Shown: positions 1 to 10,320 of the stretch, piece after piece
Numbering within the stretch: position 1 is the stretch's first letter
Layout: each line of letters begins with the position of its first letter
From: an uncultured Alistipes sp.
GTDB lineage: Bacteria; Bacteroidota; Bacteroidia; Bacteroidales; Rikenellaceae
Reading direction: 5' to 3'
DNA length: 64,000 nt
Assembly: GCA_947623305.1 (NCBI GenBank)
Contig: CANQGQ010000006.1
Coordinates: 62,001-126,000 of the forward strand
Made by a program: the position numbers and the translations under genes
Notes under the pieces: generated by a model
Seen by the model: the letters and a program-made list of their open reading frames with translations, nothing else
What the model was told of the DNA's origin: nothing
Database searches by the model: none

Positions 1-1693
1 CGGCCGCGCCGGATTCTCGGAGTTGGTGGCATTCCGCTACAATGTCGATAACATGTTGAGCATCAACAAGAGCTTCGAGAGCGGCCACCGCATCGACGCC
101 GTGTTGGGCCTATCGGTCAACAGCGCCGAAAACCACAATTCGACCATCAACGCCCAGGACTTCCCCGACTATCCTACGCTGGAGTTCCGCACCGACGCCA
201 TCCGCTACGCCAAAACGCAGGTTCCCGGCTACTCCGAGGACGCCAGCACGCTGATGTCCTACATCGCCCGCATGGTTTACAGCTACAAGGACCGCTACGT
301 GCTGACGGCCACGTTCCGGGCCGACGGCAGCAGCAAATTCTCGAAAGAGAACCGCTTCAGTTACTTCCCGTCGTTCTCCGCCGCATGGCGCATCAACGAG
401 GAGAAGTTCATGAAATCGGCCGCCTTCGTTTCGAACCTGAAACTCCGCGCAGGCTGGGGACAGGTCGGCAATCAAGGCCTCAGCCCCTACCAGACGCTGA
501 CGACCTACAATTCGATGTACACGGCCAACCCCGATTCCAACTACTCGGTTTCGCCCGACGGACAGTTCATCATCGGCATCAAACCCAGCGTCATGTCGAA
601 CCGCAATCTCAAATGGGAGACCACCGAACAGTACAACGTCGGTCTTGATGCCGGATTCTTCGACAACCGCCTCAGCATGACGCTCGATCTCTACTACAAA
701 AAGACCAAAGACTTGCTGCAGCAAATTTCCATCCCGCTGTCGACCGGTTTCCCCACGATGTGGATCAACCGGGGCAACATCGAAAACCGCGGTCTCGAAT
801 TCACCTTCGAAGCCTATCCCGTCGATAACGCCGACTTCACATGGAGCCTCGGAGGCAACATCTCGTTCAACCGCAACCGGATCGGCAACGTCGGCCTTCC
901 CGAAGCACGCCACGGCAGCATCTTCGCTTCGGCCTTCGTGGGCGAGGAGATTTCCAACACCTCCGATTACTTCAAGATGCCGGCCAACATCTTCATCCAG
1001 GGCCGGCCGGCCGGTCTGTTCTACGGATTCAAGACCAACGGAATCGTTACGCCCGAAGCCATCGAGGCCGGCCTCGTTCCCTCTTACCGCGGCATCGCAC
1101 CCGAACCCGGCGACGTGTGGTACGTCGATACCGACGGCTCGGGCAATGTCGACGATATGGACAAGACCGTAATCGGCGACCCCAACCCTTCGTTCACCTA
1201 TGGTTTCAATACGTCGTTCCGGTGGAAGGCGCTCACCTTGTCGCTGATGTTCGACGGCGTTTACGGCAATCAAGTCGCCAACGGCAACCTGCTGCCCGAA
1301 ACCAACACTTCGCCCACGGGCAACAACCTCCACAACGTCCGCCGCGAGGCCTACTTCGACGCATGGAGCGAATCGAATCCCGATGGCAGCTATCCCCGTC
1401 TGAACCGTGCGGCGGGACAGACCCGCGATTTCACCGACCGCATCCTCGAGAACGGCAGTTACATGCGTCTGTCGTCGGCAACGCTCAGCTATCAGTTCAA
1501 TTTCAAGCGGACGAGCGCCATCAAAAACCTCAGTTTGAGCTTCACCGTTCGCAACGCCTTCCTGTGGAGTTCGTACAGCGGCTGGGACCCCGAGGTGAGC
1601 AGTTTTACCAACAATGCGCTGAAAGTCGGCGTGGACTGGAGTTCCTACCCGTCGGCCAGAGCGTACGTCTGCGGTATCACGATGACTTTCTAA
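1..1693 (+). CDS. SusC/RagA-family TonB-linked outer membrane protein, C-terminal part (5' end outside window)
   Basis: The frame is open from the first bases of the window, so the true start lies upstream. About 560 residues are visible, roughly half of the usual ~1000-residue SusC. The visible part is a TonB-dependent beta barrel: alternating amphipathic strands rich in Tyr, Trp and Asn, SusC-type segments such as LKWETTEQYNVGLD and NRGNIENRGLEF, and a terminal aromatic residue (ITMTF-stop) typical of barrels inserted by BAM. It imports glycan oligosaccharides across the outer membrane with TonB energy. A SusD lipoprotein gene starts 10 bp downstream, so the pair is almost certainly one transcription unit. 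The plug domain and carboxypeptidase-like N-terminal domain are not visible. The substrate cannot be inferred from this piece. Confidence 0.95.
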   Translation, partial: GRAGFSELVAFRYNVDNMLSINKSFESGHRIDAVLGLSVNSAENHNSTINAQDFPDYPTLEFRTDAIRYAKTQVPGYSEDASTLMSYIARMVYSYKDRYVLTATFRADGSSKFSKENRFSYFPSFSAAWRINEEKFMKSAAFVSNLKLRAGWGQVGNQGLSPYQTLTTYNSMYTANPDSNYSVSPDGQFIIGIKPSVMSNRNLKWETTEQYNVGLDAGFFDNRLSMTLDLYYKKTKDLLQQISIPLSTGFPTMWINRGNIENRGLEFTFEAYPVDNADFTWSLGGNISFNRNRIGNVGLPEARHGSIFASAFVGEEISNTSDYFKMPANIFIQGRPAGLFYGFKTNGIVTPEAIEAGLVPSYRGIAPEPGDVWYVDTDGSGNVDDMDKTVIGDPNPSFTYGFNTSFRWKALTLSLMFDGVYGNQVANGNLLPETNTSPTGNNLHNVRREAYFDAWSESNPDGSYPRLNRAAGQTRDFTDRILENGSYMRLSSATLSYQFNFKRTSAIKNLSLSFTVRNAFLWSSYSGWDPEVSSFTNNALKVGVDWSSYPSARAYVCGITMTF

Positions 1694-1703
1694 CCCTCTA
1701 ACA

Positions 1704-3398
1704 ATGCGTAACAAAATGAAAAAGATAGTTTTTTCGATTCTGATGATGATCGCTGCATTCGCCGGCACGGGGTGCGATGACTTTCTCACGGAACATCCGT
1801 CCACGCAGTTCAGCCCCGACGCCATCTATACGTCGTCCGACGGCGTGCAGGCCGTGCTCAATTCGTGCTACGGTTACGTGTCGCAATCCAACGGATACGG
1901 CGGCTACATGCACATGCTGCTGTCGTGGCATACGCCCACGATGCAGTTGCAGAACCGCTCGTCGCAATACATGGTCGAACTGGCTACGATGAACGTCGCC
2001 ACCGACAACTCCACGGCCCAAAACGTCTATACGGGCGCTTACCAGACCATCAACACCGTCAACGATCTGTTGAGCAACATCGCCCTTTGCGAAATGGATC
2101 CCGGCGAACGCAACCGCATCGAGGGCGAAGCCCGTCTGTTGCGGGCGCTGACCTACTTCAATCTGGCACGCATCTTCGGAGCCGTGCCCTACGTCGACAA
2201 GCCGGCCACCTCGATCGACGAGAGCCATCGTCCGCGTACCGACATCGGCAAAATATACGGGTTGATTCTTTCCGATCTCGAATCGGCCTTCGAACTGCTG
2301 CCCGACAAGGGCGGTAATCCGCACGGCCATCCCCACAAATGGGCCGCCAAGGCGCTGACGGCAAAGGTTTATGTCGCGCTGGCCTGCATCAAGGAGCATC
2401 CGGGCGAACCGTTCGATGCCGATCTCTTCGAGGGTTCGGCCGCCGAATATTGGCAGGCGGCTTACGACAATGCCAAAGCCGTTTACGACAAACACGTCTA
2501 TTCGCTCGTCGGAAACTTCGCCGATCTGTGGGTGTACACCAACAAGTACACGGAAGAGTCGATCATCGAACTCGAAATGAACTATGCGACCGGCAACTGC
2601 CCCTTCATGTACCGTTACCTGCCGGGTTATTGGGAGGCGCTGCCGCTCACCAATTCGAGCAACAACTACGGACAGGTCCGTCCGTCTCGCGAAGCGTGGG
2701 ACGAGCACAACGACCGTTACCCGGGCGACTGGCGCGAGGAGTGTACCTATCTCGACTACAAGTACAAATGCAACACCACCGTCGAGAACGAAAACTACCG
2801 AGGCAAGCAATACTACATTTACCCCTATACGAAAAAGAACTACCCCGACCAGGGCACGGCCAAATACGAGTATCTGCCCTATCTTCGCAAGTGGGTCGAT
2901 CCGACCTTCACGGCGGGCAATGCCAACTGCAATTTCATCGTTTACCGCTATGCCGATTTGCTGCTGACGCTGGCCGAGGCGGCCAACGAACTCGGCGGAA
3001 CGCATACGGCCGAGGCGGTCGGTTATGTCAACGAGGTGCTGCGGCGCGCCCGCAACGCCTCGAACGAGATGCGGCAGGAGCCGGCCGACTGGCCCGAGGG
3101 AATGTCGCAGGCCGATTTGCGCGAGGAGCTGCGCATCGAGCGTCGCTGCGAACTCAAAGGCGAGCTGCACGAGTGGTTCGATCTGCGCCGGTTCGGCGTC
3201 GAGTATCTGCAAAAGATGATCGCCGTCCACAACGAGCGTCTGGCCCGCGCCGTCGAGGAGGAAACGGACAACGACTACGACTACGTGCTGCCCGAGGATT
3301 ACGAGTCGGTGAAGCGGAACCTGTTGCTGCCCTTCCCCCAGGCCGAGATTTCGGCCAACTACAACATTTCGGCCTCCGACCAAAACTACGGATACTGA
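1704..3398 (+). CDS. SusD/RagB-family nutrient-binding outer membrane lipoprotein
   Basis: 564 residues. There is a lipoprotein signal with lipobox AGTGC (Cys24, or Cys20 if translation starts at the internal ATG of MKKIVF). The SusD hallmarks follow: an N-terminal DDFLTEHPSTQFSP segment, TPR-like helices with RALTYFNLARIFGAVPYV, and a C-terminal RIERRCELKGELHEWFDLRRFG block that is nearly diagnostic. SusD forms the lid of the SusC barrel at the cell surface and captures glycans. It sits 10 bp after susC and 66 bp before another lipoprotein gene, so the three look co-transcribed. Either ATG is possible. The second is followed by the more typical MKK signal-peptide start. Confidence 0.96.
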   Translation: MRNKMKKIVFSILMMIAAFAGTGCDDFLTEHPSTQFSPDAIYTSSDGVQAVLNSCYGYVSQSNGYGGYMHMLLSWHTPTMQLQNRSSQYMVELATMNVATDNSTAQNVYTGAYQTINTVNDLLSNIALCEMDPGERNRIEGEARLLRALTYFNLARIFGAVPYVDKPATSIDESHRPRTDIGKIYGLILSDLESAFELLPDKGGNPHGHPHKWAAKALTAKVYVALACIKEHPGEPFDADLFEGSAAEYWQAAYDNAKAVYDKHVYSLVGNFADLWVYTNKYTEESIIELEMNYATGNCPFMYRYLPGYWEALPLTNSSNNYGQVRPSREAWDEHNDRYPGDWREECTYLDYKYKCNTTVENENYRGKQYYIYPYTKKNYPDQGTAKYEYLPYLRKWVDPTFTAGNANCNFIVYRYADLLLTLAEAANELGGTHTAEAVGYVNEVLRRARNASNEMRQEPADWPEGMSQADLREELRIERRCELKGELHEWFDLRRFGVEYLQKMIAVHNERLARAVEEETDNDYDYVLPEDYESVKRNLLLPFPQAEISANYNISASDQNYGY

Positions 3399-3464
3399 TG
3401 CGACCCGTTCCGAAGACCGGTATCGCAATTACATGAACAGGAAAAACAATTAACCGATCGAACC

Positions 3465-5759
3465 ATGAAAAAAACGATTTTTTTCACTCTGCTCGCCGTC
3501 CTGCTGCTCTCGGGAACCGGATGCTCGGACAGCGACCTGTACAGCAGCGAGGAGAACTCACCGACGGTGGGCATCGACGACACCGAACTCATACTCGACG
3601 GAAAAGCCGAGAGCGGGCGCATCTTCATCCGATCGAACATCTGGTGGAAGGCCCGTCTGGAATACGACGGCAGCGAGGCGTGGCTGAGCCTGTCGCCCGA
3701 ATCGGGATTCGGCAACATCGAGATCGAGGTCGCGACCGACCGCAACTACGATCCGACGCAGGCGAAACATGCGCGGCTGATCATCGAGAGCGACGGCGAA
3801 GGATCGTCGTTCCGCAAGGAGTTCGACATCGTGCAGAACACCAGCGAACCCTACATCGAGCTCGCCGGCATCGACGAACGGCTGCTGACGAGCGTTACCC
3901 GCAACGAAACCGAGCTGACGCTCTACGCCAACGACGAATGGGAGGCCGAAACGTCCGACGAGACGTGGTGCACGGTCGAATCGGACACCAACGCCGGCGG
4001 ATGCCACACGGTACGCATCGTCTGCACGAGCAACACCACGCATGTCGAACGCACCGCCTCCGTAACTTTCCGTGCGAAGAATCACACGAGCGTCCGACGC
4101 TCGTTCGAAGTGGTTCAGAGCGACGCATTCGCCGTTCCGACTCTTGTACTCGCCAAGGACGAACGCGGACGCATCCGTCTCACGTGGGATTCGGTGATGG
4201 GGGCCGTGAAATACCTGGTGATTTTGAAGAACGGCGACACGACGATCGCCGAAATCGACAACGGCACGGCGACCGAGTGCGACCTGTCGGCCGACAAGGT
4301 ATTCGCCACGCCCGAGTATGCGGGTCTGTTCAGCGTGTCGGTACGCGCTCTTTCGGACGAGCCCGAAATTTTCTCCGACAGCAATTCCGAACAGGCCAAC
4401 AGCCACTTCGCATCGGGGGCCGGCACGCAGGAGAGCCCCTTCGTCATCGACGCTCCGTATGGTTTGGAAAACATCGCGCTCGCCAACTCCGTAGCTGAGG
4501 GTTGCTACTATCGTCTCGATTACACGCCCGTGCTGGATGGCGATTTCGAACCGATCTGTTCGCCGGCCGCGCCGTTCAAAGGCTTCTTCGACGGCAATGG
4601 CAAGACGATCTCCGGCTGGAACATCCGTCCCATGGCCGACGTGCGCAACTACTTCGGGCTTTTCGGCGGCGTGGCCGAGGGCGCCGAAGTCGCCAACCTG
4701 ACGTTCGAGAACTGTTCGCTCTACATCGCCAACGACGGCGGGTCGGTCGATAAAACCGACAACGGTTTCGCCTGGGCGGCAGGCACCAACAAGGGGACGA
4801 TTCGCAACATTTCCGTCATCGGTTGTACGGTGGCCTGCGAGACGGGAACGTCGCCCCTGCGCGTGGGCGGCATCGCCGCCAACAACGACGGCACGATAAT
4901 CGGCTGCCGGGTTTCCGGCTCTTTCAACGCGGCTGCCGACCGCAACAAGACCGACGTATTCGACTGCGGAGGGATCGCGGCGTACAACTTCGGCCGGGTC
5001 GAGGATTGCGTGAACGATGCTCCCATCGTGGCCATGAATCAGGTGGGCGGCATCGTAGCCATGAACGGCGGTACAGTAACCGGTTGCGTCAACAACGGCG
5101 ATATTACGGCCAACTACTACTTCGGCGGCGTGGTCGGATACACGACCTCGTCGAGCGCGACCTGTGTCATCGAACGTTGCGTGAATACGGGAACGCTCAT
5201 CATGGATGAACCGTCGGGCGCCGGACGCGGCGCAGCCTACATGGGAGGCATCACCAGCCGCATATACTCGCCCAAAACGACGATTTCGAAATGCTGCAAC
5301 AAGGGCGATCTGATCGTCGGAATGTCGAGTTCGTCGTCATCAATGCGCGTGGGCGGTTTAGTGGGCCACACCAACAAGCCCGGTTCGCTGACCGACTCTT
5401 ATAACACCGGCAATGCCACCATTCGCGGCAAGGTCAACTTCGGCGGCATCGTGGGCGAGATGGCAAGTCAAGCAGTCGTCATCACCAATTGCTACACCGT
5501 CGGCAACTCCACGATCGACGAGGGTGGATCCGGCGACGTCGCCGCAGCGTTCGGCAAAGCCAATGCTTCGGCGGTCATCACCGGCTGCTACGCGCTCGAC
5601 AATGGTCGGGAATTTGCGCTCGGTTCGACGGACGGCATCATCGGCGGCGGCCTTCTGGACGAAAGCCGAATGAAAGACCCCGCTTCCTACGAGGGCTGGG
5701 ACTTCATCGGCACGTGGCAGCAAGGCAGCGGGGCCTATCCGTACCCCGTGCTGCGATAG
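3465..5759 (+). CDS. Surface lipoprotein with BACON-like, Fn3-like and GLUG repeat domains
   Basis: 764 residues with a clean lipoprotein signal (lipobox SGTGC, Cys20). Residues ~35-115 and ~125-215 resemble two BACON-type beta-sandwich domains (WWKARLEYDGSEAWLSLSP; EWEAETSDETWCTVES). Residues ~222-315 look Fn3-like (RIRLTWDSVMGAVKYLVIL). From ~390 to the end there are repeated Gly/Asn-rich GLUG-type units (GGIAANNDGTIIGCRVSG, GGIVAMNGGTVTGCVNNG) that probably form a beta-helix. Its place as third gene after SusC and SusD fits a surface glycan-binding protein. BACON domains usually act as mucin/glycan binders or spacers, and GLUG repeats occur in adhesins and peptidases. No catalytic motif was seen, so the binding role is inferred from context. 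Confidence 0.85.
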   Translation: MKKTIFFTLLAVLLLSGTGCSDSDLYSSEENSPTVGIDDTELILDGKAESGRIFIRSNIWWKARLEYDGSEAWLSLSPESGFGNIEIEVATDRNYDPTQAKHARLIIESDGEGSSFRKEFDIVQNTSEPYIELAGIDERLLTSVTRNETELTLYANDEWEAETSDETWCTVESDTNAGGCHTVRIVCTSNTTHVERTASVTFRAKNHTSVRRSFEVVQSDAFAVPTLVLAKDERGRIRLTWDSVMGAVKYLVILKNGDTTIAEIDNGTATECDLSADKVFATPEYAGLFSVSVRALSDEPEIFSDSNSEQANSHFASGAGTQESPFVIDAPYGLENIALANSVAEGCYYRLDYTPVLDGDFEPICSPAAPFKGFFDGNGKTISGWNIRPMADVRNYFGLFGGVAEGAEVANLTFENCSLYIANDGGSVDKTDNGFAWAAGTNKGTIRNISVIGCTVACETGTSPLRVGGIAANNDGTIIGCRVSGSFNAAADRNKTDVFDCGGIAAYNFGRVEDCVNDAPIVAMNQVGGIVAMNGGTVTGCVNNGDITANYYFGGVVGYTTSSSATCVIERCVNTGTLIMDEPSGAGRGAAYMGGITSRIYSPKTTISKCCNKGDLIVGMSSSSSSMRVGGLVGHTNKPGSLTDSYNTGNATIRGKVNFGGIVGEMASQAVVITNCYTVGNSTIDEGGSGDVAAAFGKANASAVITGCYALDNGREFALGSTDGIIGGGLLDESRMKDPASYEGWDFIGTWQQGSGAYPYPVLR

Positions 5760-5778
5760 CCGCACGGATACCCGTAAC

Positions 5779-5814
5779 GAAATGCCGGGGCAGGTCGAAC
5801 GGCTCCGGCATTTT
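5779..5814 (+). terminator. Intrinsic terminator after the SusCD-lipoprotein operon
   Basis: A 9-10 bp stem (AAATGCCGG paired with CCGGCATTT) with a 16-nt loop, ending in a short T run, 20 bp after the lipoprotein stop codon. It probably separates the transport operon from the regulator gene downstream. Confidence 0.6.
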
Positions 5815-5846
5815 GGGATTACACATCAAAATGCTATGTTTGCAGT

Positions 5847-5904
5847 ATGTCGATACGCAGATTCATCATCCCGCTTCTCGTCGCTTGCTGTATAGGGACG
5901 GGGA
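5847..5904 (+). other. Signal-peptide start of the hybrid regulator, out of frame with the body of the gene
   Basis: An ATG at 5847 opens a peptide reading MSIRRFIIPLLVACCIGTG, a textbook signal peptide. The hybrid-regulator frame is one base out: it is closed upstream by TAG at 5893-5895, then reads AAGQESARFYFRTLGIQQG into the propeller. Skipping one base within 5895-5904, for example in the G run at 5900-5903, joins the two into ...GTGAAGQESARFYF, with a natural AAGQ cleavage site. So the gene very likely began at 5847 and carries a one-base insertion, or the assembly does. Confidence 0.8.
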
Positions 5905-5973
5905 GCCGCAGGCCAGGAATCGGCCCGATTCTATTTCCGGACGCTCGGCATCCAGCAGGGGCTCTCCAACCAG

Positions 5974-8900
5974 ATGGTCAACGCCGTAGTCAAGGATTCG
6001 TGCGGATTCGTGTGGGTGGGCACGGCCGACGGACTGAACCGTTACGACGGCATGCGGTTCCGCGTATTCCGCCACGAACCCGACAATCCCCACTCGTTGT
6101 CGACCTCGTGGGTCAACTGCCTGTACATCGCCCGCGACGGGCGCCTGTTCGTCGGCACCGAACGCGGCGTGAACGTCTACGACCCCGAAAAAGAGCGCTT
6201 CACGATTCTTTCGGCCGTAAACGACACCCGCAATCTGCTGGGCAATCTTCGCGTGCGATGCTTTTGCGAAGATTCGAAAGGCATGCTCTGGATCGGCACG
6301 CTCGACGGGCTGCTCTGCTTCGACACCAAGAGTTCGCGCATCGCCTTCTACAAAATCAACTTCCACGACCACGACAAGATGCACAACGAGATACGCTCGC
6401 TGTGCGAAGATGCCGGAGGCCGTATGTGGATCGGCACGTTCGACGGTCTTTACCGCCGCAACTCCGACGGTGCGGGGCTCTTCGAACCGGTATCGCTGCA
6501 CGATGCACCCGACACCGGCAACACGCTGGTTTCGGGCCTGTATATCGCGCCGGACGCCGCCGACCGGCTCTACATCGCGACCTCTGCAGGTTTTCGCATC
6601 TTCGATATGAAAACGGGGTCGGTGCGAACATTCGACACTTCGAACAGCGCCCTCGGCGGAAACGACGTGCGCGCCGTCGGTCCGTACGACGATACGCATA
6701 TTCTGGTGGCCACCGGAGGCGGGCTGTCGGTATTCGACACGCAGACGGAGCGTTTCGCGAATTACACCAACTCGCTCACCGACCCGACGTCGCTGCCCAC
6801 CCACACGGTCAACAGCGTGTTTCAGGACGACAACGGCATCATCTGGCTCGGCACGACCTACGGTCTGGCCTGCTGCAACCGCTATCGACGGCCGATCGAC
6901 CTGCACTACATCAACACGGTCGACCGCCACGGCAATATCACCCGCGAGACGGTAACCGATCTGGCCGTGCTGCCCGAGGCCGGCGAGCTATGGATCGGCA
7001 CCAACAACGGACTGCGGGTCTACTCCTCGGACATGCGGCTGCTGCGCCACTACACGACGGCCAACTCTTCGCTGCCGCACGACAACATCAAACGCATCCT
7101 GCTCGACAGCCGCGGCGTGATGTGGATCGGCACCAACAACGGCGTGGTGTACATGAATCGCAGCCGCCGCGAATTCCGGCCGGTCGTTACGCCGAAAAAC
7201 GACTTCGCGTTCAAATATGTTTACGACATGAAGGAGGATGGCGACGGCGACATCATCGTCAACATCAGCAGCGGAATTTGTTTCATCCGTCCGACCCGCG
7301 ATGCGTACGGCGGCATCGTGCACCTGGACTTCGATACGTTCTATATCGACCATCTGCTGTCGACCTACAACAGCGACGTCCCCTATTTCGAGCCCGACCG
7401 CAACGGCTGCATCTGGATCGGCTCGCTGAGCGACGGTATTTTCCGCTACGACAAGAAACGGCATACCGTCAGGCAATACCGCAACGAACCGTCCAATCCT
7501 GCGAGCATCGCCAGCAACCGCATCTACTCGATCCACGCCGATGCGCTGAACCGGATATGGGTCGGCACCGACCTCGGTCTGTGCCGGTACGACGACAAAA
7601 CGGACGCCTTCGAACGAATCGACGCCTGTTCGGGGCTGTCGATACGCACCATCGCATCCGACCGGTCGAACCGGCTCTGGATCGCATCGAGCAACCGGCT
7701 CGTGATGTTCGATTACGGGCTCAATTATAAAATCGGGTACGACATCTCGCAGGAGCTCAAAATGAACGACATCGAATACAACAGCGTGTGCACGGTCGGA
7801 GATCGCATCTATCTGGGCGGCTACGGCGGCTATATCGACTTCGATTCGAAAGAGATCGAGGTCGACATACGGCGTTATCCGGTGCGTCTCACGTCGTTCG
7901 AGCTTCACGACAATGTCGTTGCGCCCGACGTCCCCCGCGACGGCCGCATCATCCTCGACCGTTCCATAACCTTGTGCGACCGCATCCGTCTGCGGCATGA
8001 CGAGAACTTCTTCCGCATCGACTTCGCCATGCTCAACTACACCTTCGGAAGCGGCAATACTTATATTTATAAACTCGAAGGTTACGACAAACAGCCGCAA
8101 TCGACCGACGATACCAACCCTTATGCCATCTACTCCCACATTCCGCCCGGCCGATACACGTTCGTCGTGAGCGCTATCAGTTCCGATAACATATCGAGCG
8201 AGAATCGGGCGCAGGTCGAAATCGTCATCCGTTCGGCGTGGTATCACAGCACGACGGCCTATGCCGTTTATCTTCTTTTGTTCGCCGGTCTATGCTCGTT
8301 GGCGGTTCATCTGATACGCATGCGCGTCAGGCTGTCGCGCGAGCTCAAGACCGAAATTCTGCGCCGCGAACGCTACGACGAAATCAACCGTACGAAAATG
8401 GCCTTCTTCACCAATATTTCGCACGAGTTCAAGACCCCGCTGACGCTGATTCTCGGCCCCATCGAGACGTTGCTCGAATCTGCGGGCGAAAGCCAGCGCA
8501 AACTGTTGCTGGTCATGAAACAGAATGCCGAACGGCTGTTGCGTCTCATCAATCAGATCATGGATTTGCGCAAAATAGACAACCATCGCATGCAGGTCAA
8601 CCGCAGCATGGGCGACATCGTAACGTTCTGCCGCGAAATATTCGCGTCGTTCAGCGACCACGCTGCGCGGCGGCGCATCGACTATACGTTCGAAGCGCAT
8701 CCGTTCTGCATCAACTCGCTGTTCGACTGCGACAAGGTAGAGAAAATCGCCTACAATCTACTGTCCAACGCCTTCAAGTTCACGCCCGACGGCGGAAGCA
8801 TCCGTCTGCGCATCGAGACGGCCGAACAGGACGGGCACGACATCATCCGACTGATCGTCAGCGACACGGGTTGCGGTATCGACTCGAAGGATTTGCCGCA

Positions 8901-9930
8901 TATCTTCGACCGCTTCTACCAGACCGAGAACAAGCCGCACGAACAGGCCGAGGGTTCGGGCATCGGACTTACGCTCACCCGTGATTACGCGCGTCTGCAT
9001 GGCGGCGACGTCTCGGTGGAGAGCACGCCAGGCAGCGGCAGCCGATTCACCGTTACGCTGCCGTATCGCAATGCTGCCGAGCTTTCGCCGTCGGGGGCCG
9101 CCGATGCCGAACTGTCGGAACAGGAGCTGAAGCAGGACGATAACAGACTGAAAATCGTCGTGGTGGAGGACAACGAGGAGATGCGCGATTTCCTGCGGAC
9201 GACGCTCGACGGCACGTACGACGTAACGACGGCGCGCGACGGCCGTCTGGGACTGGAAAAGATCCGCCGGATCGTTCCCGATCTGATTATTTCCGACCTG
9301 ATGATGCCCCACATGGACGGTTTCGAACTGTGCCGTTGTGTCCGGGAGGAGCCGCAGACCAGCCACATCCCGTTCATCATGCTGACGGCCAAGAACAACG
9401 AAGCCGACATCCAGACGAGTTACGACTGCGGTGCCGATGTGTTTCTGTCGAAACCGTTCAGCGTCAAGACCTTGAAAACGCGCATCGAAGCCCTCATCGA
9501 GTCGCGGGCCAAGTTGCAGAAACTCTATCGCAAGAAGATTCTGTCGACGCCCTCGGACATCGAGGTCGAATCGGAGAACGACAAATTCATTCTCCGTGTG
9601 GTGCGTATCATCGAGGAGAATCTCGAAAATCCCGATTTCAACGTTTCGATACTTTGCGATTTGTTGGACACCTCCTATCTGAGCGTCTACCGCAAGGTCA
9701 AGGCCCTCACGGGCGATACGGTGAACGATTTCATACGGGCGGTCAAGTTGAAACGCGCGGCGCAATATCTCAGGTCGGGGGAGTTGCGTATTTCGGAGAT
9801 TCTCTACAAATCGGGATTCAACAGCCACTCCTACTTCACCAAGTGCTTCAAGGAGTATTTCGGCATGACGCCCAAAGAGTACATGGAACGTTCGCAGTCC
9901 GACCGCGATGACATCTCCGAGGCGGAGTAA
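5974..9930 (+). CDS. Hybrid two-component system protein (reg-propeller sensor kinase + receiver + AraC HTH)
   Basis: From this ATG the protein has 1318 residues. Order: a periplasmic beta-propeller of Reg_prop repeats ([45 protein letters not shown]) over ~1-680; a Y_Y_Y domain ~695-745; one transmembrane helix ~761-781; HisKA with phospho-His817 in SHEFKTPL; HATPase with DTGCGID and GSGIGLTL; a receiver starting ~1060 with phospho-Asp1108 in [10 protein letters not shown]; and a C-terminal AraC-type DNA-binding domain ~1215-1310 ([32 protein letters not shown]). Such proteins sense an oligosaccharide in the periplasm and activate the adjacent susCD-type operon. The true start is probably 5847, because the signal peptide lies in another frame. 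From 5974 alone the sensor would lack export. I see no other start codon between the TAG at 5893 and 5974. Confidence 0.93.
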   Translation: MVNAVVKDSCGFVWVGTADGLNRYDGMRFRVFRHEPDNPHSLSTSWVNCLYIARDGRLFVGTERGVNVYDPEKERFTILSAVNDTRNLLGNLRVRCFCEDSKGMLWIGTLDGLLCFDTKSSRIAFYKINFHDHDKMHNEIRSLCEDAGGRMWIGTFDGLYRRNSDGAGLFEPVSLHDAPDTGNTLVSGLYIAPDAADRLYIATSAGFRIFDMKTGSVRTFDTSNSALGGNDVRAVGPYDDTHILVATGGGLSVFDTQTERFANYTNSLTDPTSLPTHTVNSVFQDDNGIIWLGTTYGLACCNRYRRPIDLHYINTVDRHGNITRETVTDLAVLPEAGELWIGTNNGLRVYSSDMRLLRHYTTANSSLPHDNIKRILLDSRGVMWIGTNNGVVYMNRSRREFRPVVTPKNDFAFKYVYDMKEDGDGDIIVNISSGICFIRPTRDAYGGIVHLDFDTFYIDHLLSTYNSDVPYFEPDRNGCIWIGSLSDGIFRYDKKRHTVRQYRNEPSNPASIASNRIYSIHADALNRIWVGTDLGLCRYDDKTDAFERIDACSGLSIRTIASDRSNRLWIASSNRLVMFDYGLNYKIGYDISQELKMNDIEYNSVCTVGDRIYLGGYGGYIDFDSKEIEVDIRRYPVRLTSFELHDNVVAPDVPRDGRIILDRSITLCDRIRLRHDENFFRIDFAMLNYTFGSGNTYIYKLEGYDKQPQSTDDTNPYAIYSHIPPGRYTFVVSAISSDNISSENRAQVEIVIRSAWYHSTTAYAVYLLLFAGLCSLAVHLIRMRVRLSRELKTEILRRERYDEINRTKMAFFTNISHEFKTPLTLILGPIETLLESAGESQRKLLLVMKQNAERLLRLINQIMDLRKIDNHRMQVNRSMGDIVTFCREIFASFSDHAARRRIDYTFEAHPFCINSLFDCDKVEKIAYNLLSNAFKFTPDGGSIRLRIETAEQDGHDIIRLIVSDTGCGIDSKDLPHIFDRFYQTENKPHEQAEGSGIGLTLTRDYARLHGGDVSVESTPGSGSRFTVTLPYRNAAELSPSGAADAELSEQELKQDDNRLKIVVVEDNEEMRDFLRTTLDGTYDVTTARDGRLGLEKIRRIVPDLIISDLMMPHMDGFELCRCVREEPQTSHIPFIMLTAKNNEADIQTSYDCGADVFLSKPFSVKTLKTRIEALIESRAKLQKLYRKKILSTPSDIEVESENDKFILRVVRIIEENLENPDFNVSILCDLLDTSYLSVYRKVKALTGDTVNDFIRAVKLKRAAQYLRSGELRISEILYKSGFNSHSYFTKCFKEYFGMTPKEYMERSQSDRDDISEAE

Positions 9931-10006
9931 CGCTCGTCGCCGACATGCAATCCGCGCCGAACGGCATGATTTCGACAGGCCCGTTCGGCGTCTCTTTTTG
10001 ACTGCA

Positions 10007-10260
10007 TCAACGATACTCCGTCTCGGCAAAAAGGCAAATGAATCAATTGAATTTCGCAGCGGAAGCGAAGATAACTGCCGACGGTCTCCCGCATCAGGAA
10101 CGCCTTTCAAAAGGCGCAAAAGCGAAGAAAGCGATGAAAAGCACCGGAGAATATGCCACCGCATAGGGAACCGCTTTCAAAAGCGGCCGTTCAAACGGGC
10201 CGATCCGTACCGGTTAATAAAAAATTTCGTATCTTTGACTTCGTCGAAGATACTCCGTCT
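10007..10260. repeat. Cluster of dispersed hairpin repeats upstream of dxs
   Basis: Contains two copies of a dispersed unit, GCATMRGGAAC followed by a short hairpin. At 10091-10116 the stem is CGCCTTT/AAAGGCG. At 10161-10186 it is CCGCTTT/AAAGCGG, followed by a second hairpin CCGTT/AACGG at 10188-10199. The phrase GATACTCCGTCTCGGCA occurs at 10010 and 10249, and GATCCGTACCGGTTAATAA at 10201. No gene is seen between 9930 and 10321. Confidence 0.75.
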
Positions 10261-10280
10261 CGGCATAATCAAGCTAACGC

Positions 10281-10311
10281 TTGCTTCTGCGCTCGACTTT
10301 TCGTATCTTTG
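10281..10311 (+). promoter_or_regulatory. Bacteroidota-type promoter of dxs
   Basis: TTG, then 20 bp, then TATCTTTG (10304-10311) matches the TTTG / TAnnTTTG consensus. The last base of the -7 element is only 9 bp from the dxs ATG, so the transcript would be almost leaderless. A second TATCTTTG at 10230-10237 could give a longer leader. Confidence 0.65.
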
Positions 10312-10320
10312 GCTTCTGCA

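Noticed and set aside
110..1825. 571-residue minus-strand ORF opposite susC
   Set aside because: It is the antisense of clear SusC and SusD coding sequence; the translation has no recognisable fold and long ORFs on both strands are expected in GC-rich genes.
10153..10320. Upstream in-frame extension of dxs
   Set aside because: The added 56 codons are dispersed-repeat DNA and do not resemble the Dxs N-terminus, which starts at 10321.
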